From assembly GCA_903957405.1 (NCBI GenBank), contig CAJBPC010000047.1, positions 1 through 5,504 on the forward strand: 5,504 nucleotides of DNA, written 5' to 3'. The translations under genes were made by a program, and so were the position numbers. Shown piece by piece: positions 1 through 5,504 of the stretch; position 1 is the first letter of the stretch; the number at the start of each line of letters is the position of its first letter. This stretch comes from an uncultured bacterium (GTDB taxonomy: Bacteria > Bacteroidota > Bacteroidia > Chitinophagales > Chitinophagaceae). The notes beneath the pieces are model-generated. The model did no database searches and had not been told where the DNA came from. It saw nothing but the letters and a program-made list of their open reading frames with translations.

Positions 1-481
1 CAGCCCTGCACTCCTCGATGATCCCGTCCACCCGGTCCTTTGTCAGGTGTTCCCTGTAATGTTTGCCGAGCTGCATCATGGGTGCATAGCCGCAAGCTCC
101 GAGGCATTCGACCGTCTTCAGCGTGAACAAACCATCCGTTGTCGTCTGCCCAACCCCGATGCCAAGCCTTGACTTGATATGGGTGATGATGTCATCGCTT
201 CCGCGAAGCATGCATGGGCCCGTGTGGCAGACCTCAAACACATGTTTTCCAACAGGTTCGAGATGGAACATGCTGTAGAAAGTGGCCACCTCATATACTT
301 CTATGGGTTCCATCTGCAGGAGTGAGCCGACATAATCCATGGACTCCGGACTCAGCCATCCGCCAAATTCCTCCTGTGCCAGGTGGAGTAGGGGTATCAC
401 CGCACTCTTTTGCCTCCCTTCCGGGTATCGTTCGATGATCCTGCGAACCTCCTCGAGCTTGCTATCTGAGAATCGTATCAT
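1..481 (-). CDS. nuoE: NADH-quinone oxidoreductase subunit E (NuoE, 24 kDa-type [2Fe-2S] subunit), C-terminus cut by window edge
   Basis: NuoE is part of the cytoplasmic NADH-dehydrogenase module of complex I, where it carries the [2Fe-2S] cluster N1a beside the FMN subunit NuoF. I translated the frame by hand: it is open for 160 codons from an ATG at 481 to the window edge. The thioredoxin-like cluster-binding domain shows the four ligands as C85-x4-C90 (VCHTGPC) and C126-x3-C130 (ECLGACGYAPMM). The N-terminal helical part has the family motif EVYEVATFYSMF at residues 61-72. NuoE proteins are usually about 150-180 residues, so little is missing. I chose the start at 481 because MIRFSDSK followed by the YPEG helix is the typical Bacteroidota N-terminus. 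The same frame stays open upstream to an ATG at 580, just after the nuoD stop, which would add 33 residues. That stretch is AT-rich, not family-like, and folds as a hairpin, so I treat it as leader. It lies 102 nt downstream of nuoD in the same operon. Confidence 0.96.
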   Translation of the reverse strand, partial: MIRFSDSKLEEVRRIIERYPEGRQKSAVIPLLHLAQEEFGGWLSPESMDYVGSLLQMEPIEVYEVATFYSMFHLEPVGKHVFEVCHTGPCMLRGSDDIITHIKSRLGIGVGQTTTDGLFTLKTVECLGACGYAPMMQLGKHYREHLTKDRVDGIIEECRA

Positions 482-496
482 TTGCTTCTGATTGGA

Positions 497-530
497 GGTT
501 GAGATGGGAAAGGATATTCCCCGCTCAACC
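497..530 (-). promoter_or_regulatory. Hairpin in the nuoD-nuoE intercistronic leader
   Basis: GGTTGAG (497-503) pairs with CTCAACC (524-530). Inside, after a 2x2 internal loop, GGGAA (506-510) pairs with TTCCC (517-521) around a 6-nt loop. The structure ends 15 nt before the nuoE ATG at 481 on the minus-strand mRNA. No T-run follows it on either strand, so it does not look like a terminator. A role in mRNA processing, stability or nuoE translation is an inference. Confidence 0.5.
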
Positions 531-583
531 ACATGCCTGACTGTTGTAATTATATTTGCTTTTACTGCCCATCGCGCCATTCA

Positions 584-1810
584 TCATGCGTCCATCTCAC
601 CTGCTATCAGGTTCAGAGAACTCATCGTGATGATCGCATCACTGAGCATGCTGCCCTTGATGATCTCCTCATAAGCCTGGTAATAGATGAAGCATGGCCT
701 ACGGAAATGCAACCGGTAGGGGGCACGTCCGCCATCGCTGATAAGATAGAATCCCAGCTCCCCATTGCCGCCTTCCACCGCCTGGTAAACTTCTCCCGGC
801 GGGATATCCGTCTCTCCCATCACGATCTTGAAATGCCAGATAAGGGCTTCCATCTTCGTATAGACGTCCTGTTTCTCGGGCAGATAGTATTCAGGCACAT
901 CCGCATGATATACATCCGCCTCTGACCCTTTGAAATCCTGTATCTTCCGGTACGCCTGCCGGATGATCGACAATGACTGCCAGATCTCCTCGGTGCGCAC
1001 CATGAAACGGTCATAATTGTCCCCCGTCTTGCCTACGGGTATCTGGAAATCGAAATCCTGATAGCTCGAGTATGGTTCGTGGACGCGAACGTCGTAATCC
1101 ACTCCGGTAGCCCGAAGGTTCGGTCCGGTGAAACCGTAGTTGAGGGCTCGGTCCGCCGTGATCGATCCGGTACCCCTGGTGCGTTCGTAGAATATCCGAT
1201 TCCGGGTGAGCAGCGCTTCCAGTTCTTTCTGCGCCTTCGGATATTCTTCAAGAAAACGCTCGAGTTTATCCCATACGGCCTGTGAGAAGTTGCGCTCGAA
1301 GCCACCGACCCGGCCCATGTTGGTGGTCAGTCGGGCACCGCAGATCTCTTCATAGATTTCATAGACCAGCTCCCGGTATTGCATGACGTAGAGAAACCCT
1401 GTGAATGCACCGGCATCCACCCCCACGATGGAGGTGCACACGAGGTGATCGGTGATGCGCGCAAGCTCCATGACGATCACCCGGAGGTAGTCAACCCGCT
1501 TCGGCGTGGTGACACCGAGCAGTTTCTCGCAGGTCAGGTGCCAGCCCATATTGTTGATCGGAGAGGAACAATAATTCAGCCGGTCCGTTAGCGTGGTGAT
1601 CTGATAGAGCGGGCGCCTCTCCGCGATCTTCTCGAATGCACGGTGGATATAGCCTACCGTGGCTTCCGCCGCCACGATCCGCTCTCCGTCCAACTCAAGG
1701 ATGTTCTGGAATACCCCATGCGTGGCGGGGTGCGTCGGGCCGAGGTTGAGGGTAGTGGTCGTCTTTCCTATCGAACCCTCAGGCAGCCTTATGTGATTGT
1801 GTTCCGACAT
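584..1810 (-). CDS. nuoD: NADH-quinone oxidoreductase subunit D (NuoD, 49 kDa-type)
   Basis: NuoD forms, with NuoB, the quinone-reducing site of complex I at the membrane interface. From the start at 1810 the protein has 408 residues, normal for the family. The N-terminal motif LGPTHPATHG places H27 and H31, and DRLNYCSS places Y80. The 49-residue spacing from H31 to Y80 matches the His/Tyr pair known to hold the quinone head group in other complex I enzymes. GYIHRAFEK (53-61) is the HRG-type motif with Ala for Gly. The C-terminus LNLIAGEMDA replaces the metal-binding cysteines of the related [NiFe] hydrogenases. The start is the ATG of MSEHNHIRLPEGS, preceded by an A-rich stretch (agacaaaacaaact) typical of Bacteroidota initiation sites. 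Other in-frame ATGs at 1828 and 1849 are possible. The frame also stays open further into nuoC, but that extension translates to non-family sequence. The gene ends in tandem TGA codons. It is separate from nuoC, unlike the fused NuoCD of E. coli. Confidence 0.97.
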   Translation of the reverse strand: MSEHNHIRLPEGSIGKTTTTLNLGPTHPATHGVFQNILELDGERIVAAEATVGYIHRAFEKIAERRPLYQITTLTDRLNYCSSPINNMGWHLTCEKLLGVTTPKRVDYLRVIVMELARITDHLVCTSIVGVDAGAFTGFLYVMQYRELVYEIYEEICGARLTTNMGRVGGFERNFSQAVWDKLERFLEEYPKAQKELEALLTRNRIFYERTRGTGSITADRALNYGFTGPNLRATGVDYDVRVHEPYSSYQDFDFQIPVGKTGDNYDRFMVRTEEIWQSLSIIRQAYRKIQDFKGSEADVYHADVPEYYLPEKQDVYTKMEALIWHFKIVMGETDIPPGEVYQAVEGGNGELGFYLISDGGRAPYRLHFRRPCFIYYQAYEEIIKGSMLSDAIITMSSLNLIAGEMDA

Positions 1811-1829
1811 AGTTTGTTTTGTCTGCATC

Positions 1830-1847
1830 GGCGGATACCGCTCCGCC
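1830..1847 (-). promoter_or_regulatory. Small hairpin in the nuoC-nuoD gap
   Basis: GGCGGA (1830-1835) and TCCGCC (1842-1847) form a perfect 6-bp, mostly GC stem with a 6-nt loop, 19 nt upstream of the preferred nuoD start. The alternative ATG at 1849-1847 sits at the foot of this stem, a small argument for initiation at 1810. The structure is short, so it may have no function. Confidence 0.35.
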
Positions 1848-1874
1848 ATACTCACGTTAACGAATAACCGAGGC

Positions 1875-2381
1875 TTATCCCCGGCCGAACATCTCATCGT
1901 CCTTGTCGATCCTCGTCTGGTCCTCCAGCGGGAATTCCTTCCGCATGGGGAAGTAATCCATCTCATCCACATTCAGCACGCGCTTGAGGTTGGGGTGCCC
2001 GACGAAATTGATTCCGTAGAAATCATAGGTCTCGCGCTCCATCCAATTGGCGGCGGAGAACAGCCCCGTGGCCGTGTATACATCCGGTTGTGCGACGGGG
2101 GCATACGCTTTCATCCGCACCCTGACATTCGCCACGAGGTTGTGCAGATGATAAACGACGCAGAGTTCCTCGTCTTTTCGGTCAGGATAATGCACCGCCG
2201 TGAGGTCTGTCAGGAACCGGAAGGCAAGGTCCTGCTCGTCGTTCAAAAAGTTGAGCACTTTCAGGTTCTGATCCCGGGCCACCGTAAATGTGAGCATCCC
2301 GCTCGGCTCGACGAGCTCGGTGACGGCATCTCCGAATCTTTCCAGGAGCCGGGCTTTGATATGTTCGTTCGTCAGTGACAT
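1875..2381 (-). CDS. nuoC: NADH-quinone oxidoreductase subunit C (NuoC, 30 kDa-type)
   Basis: NuoC is a cofactor-free structural subunit of the connecting arm of complex I and packs against NuoD and NuoB. The protein has 168 residues, in the normal range for stand-alone NuoC. The N-terminal alpha/beta part ends with FRFLTDLTAVHYPDR (residues 55-69). The family signature follows: NWMERETYDFYGINFVGHP (112-130), then LKRVLN and PMRKEFPLE (145-153), equivalent to the EREtyDmfGI...GHPdLrRil...LRKdFPL block of other NuoC proteins. The start at 2381 (MSLTNEHIK) fits the family, with no longer in-family extension. It lies 41 nt after nuoB and 64 nt before the preferred nuoD start, so it is cotranscribed. 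No odd residues were seen. Confidence 0.97.
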   Translation of the reverse strand: MSLTNEHIKARLLERFGDAVTELVEPSGMLTFTVARDQNLKVLNFLNDEQDLAFRFLTDLTAVHYPDRKDEELCVVYHLHNLVANVRVRMKAYAPVAQPDVYTATGLFSAANWMERETYDFYGINFVGHPNLKRVLNVDEMDYFPMRKEFPLEDQTRIDKDDEMFGRG

Positions 2382-2390
2382 CTGTCAGTG
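2371..2390 (-). repeat. CACTGAC direct repeat flanking the nuoC start codon
   Basis: The 7-mer GTCAGTG occurs at 2371-2377 and 2384-2390. On the mRNA strand this is CACTGAC, AG, the nuoC ATG, T, then CACTGAC. The second copy encodes Ser-Leu-Thr of the NuoC N-terminus. It may be a chance duplication or a small slippage product. No function can be assigned. Confidence 0.4.
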
Positions 2391-2395
2391 TTTGG

Positions 2396-2411
2396 CCGGG
2401 CGCGGGCCCGG
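2396..2411 (-). promoter_or_regulatory. GC-only hairpin between nuoB and nuoC
   Basis: CCGGGC (2396-2401) and GCCCGG (2406-2411) form a 6-bp stem made only of G-C pairs around a tetraloop, in the 41-nt nuoB-nuoC gap. It ends 14 nt before the nuoC ATG on the mRNA strand. No T-tract follows, so it is not a terminator. An effect on mRNA stability or translation is only inferred. Confidence 0.4.
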
Positions 2412-2422
2412 ATCATTTTCGG

Positions 2423-3010
2423 TTATTCTATGCCGTAAGACTCCATGAGCGACTTGTACCGGTCGCCGTTGCGCCTCCGCAGCGGCTCGTTATGGATGAG
2501 GTCCTGTATCCGCAACACACCGTCGATGATGGCTTCCGGGCGGGGAGGGCAACCGGGCACGTACACATCCACTGGTACCACCTGGTCGATGCCCTGCAGG
2601 ACAGAATACGTGTCGAAGATCCCGCCACTGGAAGCACAGGCACCCACTGCTATCACCCAGCGTGGCTCTGCCATCTGGAGATAAACCTGCCGCACCACCG
2701 GTCCCATCTTCTTGGCAATGGTGCCCATGACCATGAGCAGATCGCATTGCCGGGGTGTAAAACCCAAACGCTCCGCTCCAAACCGACCCAGATCGTATGT
2801 GGAGGCCATGGTCGCCATGAACTCGATGCCGCAGCAGGAGGTCGCAAATGGCAGCGGCCAGATCGAATTCTTACGGGCAAGGCCAACGACTTTATCAAAA
2901 GATGTGGCAAAGAAACCCTCCCCCATGTGCCCTTCGGGCATGGAAGCCTGATTGATGCCCCAGTCTTTGGTGCTTTTAGGATGTATGTTGAATCTTACCG
3001 GACGTGACAT
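2423..3010 (-). CDS. nuoB: NADH-quinone oxidoreductase subunit B (NuoB, PSST-type, cluster N2)
   Basis: NuoB holds the terminal [4Fe-4S] cluster N2, which passes electrons to quinone at the interface with NuoD. The protein has 195 residues. The four cluster ligands are all present: the tandem pair C59-C60 (ATSCCGIEF), C125 (VGACASSGG) and C154 (VPGCPPRPE). Their spacing equals that of E. coli NuoB (C63, C64, C129, C158). Conserved surrounding blocks include TYDLGRFGAERLGFTPRQ (71-88) and the PRWVIAVG strand (116-123). The start at 3010 (MSRPVRFNIHPK) is the only one that keeps a normal-length N-terminal helix. An internal Met at residue 24 would be too far in. The gene sits 97 nt downstream of nuoA and 41 nt upstream of nuoC. 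Confidence 0.98.
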   Translation of the reverse strand: MSRPVRFNIHPKSTKDWGINQASMPEGHMGEGFFATSFDKVVGLARKNSIWPLPFATSCCGIEFMATMASTYDLGRFGAERLGFTPRQCDLLMVMGTIAKKMGPVVRQVYLQMAEPRWVIAVGACASSGGIFDTYSVLQGIDQVVPVDVYVPGCPPRPEAIIDGVLRIQDLIHNEPLRRRNGDRYKSLMESYGIE

Positions 3011-3054
3011 ATGTGGTTATCTAAATGGTTAAAGATCGATGATTGCCTTCTATA

Positions 3055-3078
3055 ACAACCATTTTGAAGCTTGGTTGT
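3055..3078 (-). promoter_or_regulatory. Weak hairpin in the nuoA-nuoB gap
   Basis: ACAACCA (3055-3061) and TGGTTGT (3072-3078) form a 7-bp stem with a 10-nt loop inside the 97-nt gap. The stem is AT-rich to mixed and could be chance. The rest of the gap (3011-3107) shows no gene and no clear promoter. Confidence 0.2.
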
Positions 3079-3107
3079 CACAAGACCGCGATATCACCTC
3101 GAGCCCG

Positions 3108-3521
3108 TCAATCTTCCCATTGCAGGGCTTTCTTACGGATGATGTATATGAAGCCCGCCAGGAAAAGCCCGACGAACAATATGACTGCCCAGAATCCATC
3201 CCAGCCAAGTTCCCTGAAATTGACTGCGTACGGATAAAAGAATATCACTTCCACATCGAAGAGCACGAAAAGGATCGCCACAAGGAAGTACTTGATCGCC
3301 ATCGGCTGCCGCGCATTGCCTTGCTGTGCGATCCCGCTTTCAAATGTCTGAAGTTTGTCTTTCGTCAGCCGTTTCGGACCGAGGACATGGGAGGCCGACA
3401 ACATCACGGTCACAAACAGGAAGGCAAACAGAATTTGCAGCCCTATCGGGAAATAATCGGACGACGCCCCCTCTTTCACGGCGTTCAAAGCCTGGGACTG
3501 CAGCAGTATTAGATCTTGCAT
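3108..3521 (-). CDS. nuoA: NADH-quinone oxidoreductase subunit A (NuoA, ND3-type membrane subunit)
   Basis: NuoA is a small inner-membrane subunit at the junction of the membrane and peripheral arms, next to the quinone channel. The protein has 137 residues with three predicted membrane helices: about 22-44 (FPIGLQILFAFLFVTVML), 76-99 (IKYFLVAILFVLFDVEVIFF) and 109-129 (GFWAVILFVGLFLAGFIYII). The loop between helices 1 and 2 has the conserved FESG (60-63). Helix 2 has FDVEV (88-92) with acidic D89 and E91. The 28-residue spacing from E61 to D89 equals that of E51 to D79 in E. coli NuoA. The start at 3521 (MQDLILLQ) has no Shine-Dalgarno sequence, usual for Bacteroidota. It is the first gene of the nuo operon, with a consensus promoter about 24 nt upstream and a terminator of the preceding gene just beyond it. 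Confidence 0.97.
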   Translation of the reverse strand: MQDLILLQSQALNAVKEGASSDYFPIGLQILFAFLFVTVMLSASHVLGPKRLTKDKLQTFESGIAQQGNARQPMAIKYFLVAILFVLFDVEVIFFYPYAVNFRELGWDGFWAVILFVGLFLAGFIYIIRKKALQWED

Positions 3522-3544
3522 AGAGAGGTATCTTTGAAGAAGCG

Positions 3545-3574
3545 CAAAAATACATCGGGCGTCGGGAAAAACAA
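3545..3574 (-). promoter_or_regulatory. Predicted Bacteroidota sigma-ABfr-type promoter of the nuo operon
   Basis: On the minus strand TTG (3574-3572) is followed by 19 nt and then TATTTTTG (3552-3545). This fits the known Bacteroidota consensus of a -33 TTG and a -7 TAnnTTTG box, with full match at the -7 box. Transcription would start near 3538, giving a leader of about 17 nt before the nuoA ATG at 3521. Its place immediately downstream of a terminator supports a separate nuo transcription unit. No operator was recognised. Confidence 0.65.
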
Positions 3575-3584
3575 TACGGCTTCA

Positions 3585-3635
3585 CAAAAGAAACCGGGTC
3601 ATGGCTTTCTGCTGTTGCATGGGCCATGACCCGGT
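3585..3635 (-). terminator. Intrinsic terminator of the TPR-protein gene
   Basis: A perfect 13-bp inverted repeat (ACCGGGTCATGGC, 3593-3605, and its complement, 3623-3635) encloses a 17-nt loop. On the minus strand it is followed by a T-rich tail (TTCTTTTG, 3592-3585). The plus-strand side has no T-tract, so it works for leftward transcription. It begins 26 nt after the stop of the TPR gene. It separates that gene from the nuo promoter. Confidence 0.8.
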
Positions 3636-3661
3636 CAGATATCATACAATCGGATCGATCA

Positions 3662-5350
3662 TCAAGGATTCGCAGTCGTTTGAGGGGGTGAAGGGTTCCC
3701 TCCTGTCGGTTTAGAGCCTCCCTTATTACCTGCCTTCAGCAGGATCTCCCTGTTTTTTGCGGCATCGGCATTGACCGGATCGATCTCAAGGATCTTGTCG
3801 AGGTATGTGATCGCAGTCGGAAAATCCTTTTTCATGTTGGCCGTATACCCTGCCATATACCCGAGTGCCGTGATCAGCGTGTTCTTATTCTTCACCTTGT
3901 CTTTTTCCGCCACTTCGATGAACTTCTGGCAGTCAGCGATCGCCATTCCCTTTTCCATCGTCGAGTCGACGACAGACAATGCACGGAAGCTCCAGTAATA
4001 TCCATACACTTCATCGGGGTATTTAAGGGAATACATTTTAAAGATGCTGTCAGACCTCAGGTATTCTCCTGCCCGGAAATTCTCGAAGCCAGCATTGTAG
4101 ATATCCACTTTGCCGGGATTGGGATTCACTGAAAGTACCTTGGTGTACCATTCGGCCGCTTTGGGCTGGTTCTTAGCGCCTTTGAAGAAGTTTGCGGTCT
4201 TGCGGGTGTATTCGATCTTATTGCTCAAAGAAGTATCCGATGTGATGGCTTTCCCGAAATATTCATCCACTTGAGCCTGGCGGTCTGGGAACTTGGCGGC
4301 GTTCATGGCCATCGTCACATAGTTGTCGGGAACGATCTGATCGGGGCGGGCCTTGCTGAAGAATTCCTCCAGCCGTGCGATCGCATTGACGGAATCACCC
4401 AGCTTGTCATGACAGTAGGCTTGCAGCCTGTAAAGTCGGGCATCGGCCTGAGCGCCCTGTATTTTTGTGAGCTGCTGGGCTTTTTCAATGGCACCCTTGA
4501 AATCTCCGGATGCATACATCAGACTGGCCTCTTCGTAATCGAGCGCCGGTCCCATATCGGCCGTTGACTTGTATTTATTGAAGTAGGTTGTTGCCTTGTA
4601 CACGTCTCTGGAAAAATAATAGGAGTACAGGTCGTAGTATGCCGGAGCATATGACGGGTCCATCTCGATGGCCTCTTCGAAATTTTTCAGGAATATATCT
4701 CGTTGATCGCTGCCCTGGGTCAGATAGACCTTGCCGATCTTGTATTTAGCGGCAGCGTGACGGGGGTCTATCAGCAGTGCATTCTGGTAAGAGGATACGG
4801 CATTCCCACCATCCATCAATTTGCGGTACGCGTCCCCGAGCGTGATGTACACATCCGGATCTTTCGTGCCTTTTTTCTGGGCATCGTACATGGCAGTGGC
4901 CATTTTCAGTTTTTCAATGGCATACGCCGCATCTCCCGATTTCTCCAGGTTAGCCTTGCCGATGGCGTTCAGCACGGGAATATCCTTCCCCTTCGTCAGG
5001 CTCAGTGCCGTCTCGAAACGCTGGCGCGCATCATTCAACTTGCCTTCTGCGAGCTCTGCCTGACCCATACCCGCCAGCAACAAAGGGTTGGCGGCATTCG
5101 CACCCTCCAGTCCCTTCTGCAGCACACCCTTGGCTGCACTCGGATTGTAAAGACCAAACTCGGCCTGTGAAAGCAAATAAACCGCCTCCGGATCATTGGG
5201 GTTCGCCGCCACCACTTTCTGAAGCATGTCCCTGGCACTCTGGTATCGCTCATAATAGATGGATTTCCTCCCATCTTGTACGGATTGCGCCATGAGCGAT
5301 TGACCCGTCAGCAACACCGCGGCAACGAGGCCAAATTTCAATTTGGTCAT
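3662..5350 (-). CDS. Exported tetratricopeptide-repeat protein
   Basis: This is a 562-residue protein of unknown specific function. It begins with a Sec signal peptide: a basic start (MTKLKF), a hydrophobic core (GLVAAVLLTG) and a likely signal peptidase I cut after LMA or LMAQ near residue 21-22, so it should be periplasmic. No lipobox cysteine is present. The rest is a chain of TPR-like helix pairs, about ten. The clearest are at 54-87, 89-120, 168-195 (LGDAYRKL...ALLIDP), 199-232 (KIGKVYL...AIEMDP), 269-297, 304-333, 396-411 and 494-525 (ALGYMAGY...ILEIDP). The last 20 or so residues are a flexible Gly/Pro/Ser/Thr tail. TPR arrays usually bind other proteins; the partner is unknown. It lies 50 nt after a PstS-type gene, probably in one transcription unit, and ends in tandem TGA codons before a terminator. 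A start at 5350 is supported because it gives the complete signal peptide. Confidence 0.93.
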   Translation of the reverse strand: MTKLKFGLVAAVLLTGQSLMAQSVQDGRKSIYYERYQSARDMLQKVVAANPNDPEAVYLLSQAEFGLYNPSAAKGVLQKGLEGANAANPLLLAGMGQAELAEGKLNDARQRFETALSLTKGKDIPVLNAIGKANLEKSGDAAYAIEKLKMATAMYDAQKKGTKDPDVYITLGDAYRKLMDGGNAVSSYQNALLIDPRHAAAKYKIGKVYLTQGSDQRDIFLKNFEEAIEMDPSYAPAYYDLYSYYFSRDVYKATTYFNKYKSTADMGPALDYEEASLMYASGDFKGAIEKAQQLTKIQGAQADARLYRLQAYCHDKLGDSVNAIARLEEFFSKARPDQIVPDNYVTMAMNAAKFPDRQAQVDEYFGKAITSDTSLSNKIEYTRKTANFFKGAKNQPKAAEWYTKVLSVNPNPGKVDIYNAGFENFRAGEYLRSDSIFKMYSLKYPDEVYGYYWSFRALSVVDSTMEKGMAIADCQKFIEVAEKDKVKNKNTLITALGYMAGYTANMKKDFPTAITYLDKILEIDPVNADAAKNREILLKAGNKGGSKPTGGNPSPPQTTANP

Positions 5351-5373
5351 TGTAATCGTCGTTTAAATTGATG

Positions 5374-5381
5374 TAAATATA
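5374..5381 (-). promoter_or_regulatory. Possible weak promoter -7 box before the TPR gene
   Basis: TATATTTA on the minus strand matches TAnnTTTG except at the last base and lies 23 nt before the TPR ATG, much like the distance seen at nuoA. No TTG is found 19-21 nt upstream. The whole 50-nt gap is AT-rich, so a chance match is likely. Read-through from the upstream gene is the simpler model. Confidence 0.22.
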
Positions 5382-5400
5382 GTAATTAATTGCCTGCCTC

Positions 5401-5504
5401 TCACTCTTTAAGGTTCACCCTGCGGACTTGAAGCGCTTTCCACTCCGGCACAAGATAAGACCTTTTGAAAATAAGCTGACCCTTCTCATGCTTGAGGAAA
5501 TTCA
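5401..5504 (-). CDS. PstS-type periplasmic substrate-binding protein, C-terminal fragment
   Basis: Only the last 33 codons plus the TGA stop are in the window (first complete codon at 5502). The peptide starts NFLKHEKGQLIFKRSYLVP and ends RRVNLKE. The pattern FL-x3-EKGQ-x-I-x6-LVP followed by a short basic tail is that of the C-terminal end of PstS-like phosphate-binding proteins (PBP-like domain), where a final helix is followed by a strand. The family call rests on this short stretch alone and the substrate cannot be told. It lies upstream of the TPR gene on the same strand with a 50-nt gap and no terminator between them, which suggests one operon. Confidence 0.6.
   Translation of the reverse strand, partial: NFLKHEKGQLIFKRSYLVPEWKALQVRRVNLKE

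Noticed and set aside
525..587. A 20-codon minus-strand frame whose ATG overlaps the nuoD stop (ATGA)
   Set aside because: The overlap looks like translational coupling, but the peptide (MMNGAMGSKSKYNYN...) is low in complexity and short, with no sign of being a gene. It was kept only as a possible leader reading.
1811..1972. A longer nuoD reading frame starting inside nuoC at 1972
   Set aside because: The extra residues (MWMRWITSPCGRNS...) are a frame-shifted reading of the conserved nuoC C-terminus and resemble no NuoD N-terminus.
1797..3007. Two long plus-strand open frames (1797-2378 and 2375-3007)
   Set aside because: They lie fully antisense to nuoC and nuoB, and their translations look like antisense shadows (rich in His, Arg, Pro) with no recognisable domain.
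3039..3512. Plus-strand open frame of 157 codons
   Set aside because: It is antisense to nuoA, whose three helices and FESG/FDVEV motifs are clear. The plus-strand product has no family features.
3593..3635. The perfect inverted repeat as a protein-binding operator or mobile-element end
   Set aside because: The stem length, position right after a stop codon and T-rich tail on the transcribed side fit an intrinsic terminator better. No transposase or target duplication is nearby.
4703..5170. Plus-strand open frame of 155 codons within the TPR gene
   Set aside because: It is antisense to the well-supported TPR protein with a signal peptide, and its translation shows no domain.

Overview
This window is a stretch of a Bacteroidota chromosome, most likely of the Chitinophagaceae or a near relative. 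The evidence is the style of the NuoA-E proteins (separate nuoC and nuoD genes, a NuoD with an HRAFEK version of the usual HRG motif, a NuoE that begins MIRFSDSK), a Bacteroidota-type promoter (TTG, 19 nt, TATTTTTG), and start codons without Shine-Dalgarno sequences. The family-level placement is an inference from protein style, not from a search. All genes lie on the minus strand, so the window reads biologically from right (5504) to left (1).

Right part (5504 to 3585): the last 33 codons of a periplasmic substrate-binding protein of PstS type are followed after 50 nt by a 562-residue exported tetratricopeptide-repeat protein. That gene ends in tandem TGA stops and is followed by a strong intrinsic terminator, a 13-bp perfect stem with a T-rich tail.

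Left part (3585 to 1): just past the terminator lies a consensus Bacteroidota promoter, and then the start of a respiratory complex I operon in the order nuoA, nuoB, nuoC, nuoD, nuoE. nuoE runs off the left edge and nuoF would be expected next. NuoA is a three-helix membrane subunit. NuoB carries cluster N2, NuoC and NuoD complete the quinone-reducing connecting arm, and NuoE is the [2Fe-2S] subunit of the NADH-oxidising module. Its presence points to a 14-subunit NADH-dependent enzyme, not the 11-subunit form without NuoE, F and G found in Bacteroides. Together the proteins would move electrons from NADH to menaquinone while the membrane arm, encoded outside the window, pumps ions.

The gene content is ordinary and I see no novel system. 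The less ordinary details are in the gaps: the nuo genes are spaced 97, 41, 64 and 102 nt apart. Each gap can form a small hairpin on the mRNA strand, the best being a 34-nt two-part hairpin just upstream of nuoE. No tRNA, rRNA, CRISPR array or mobile element was seen. The only gene-free stretches are these short gaps, none longer than 140 nt.
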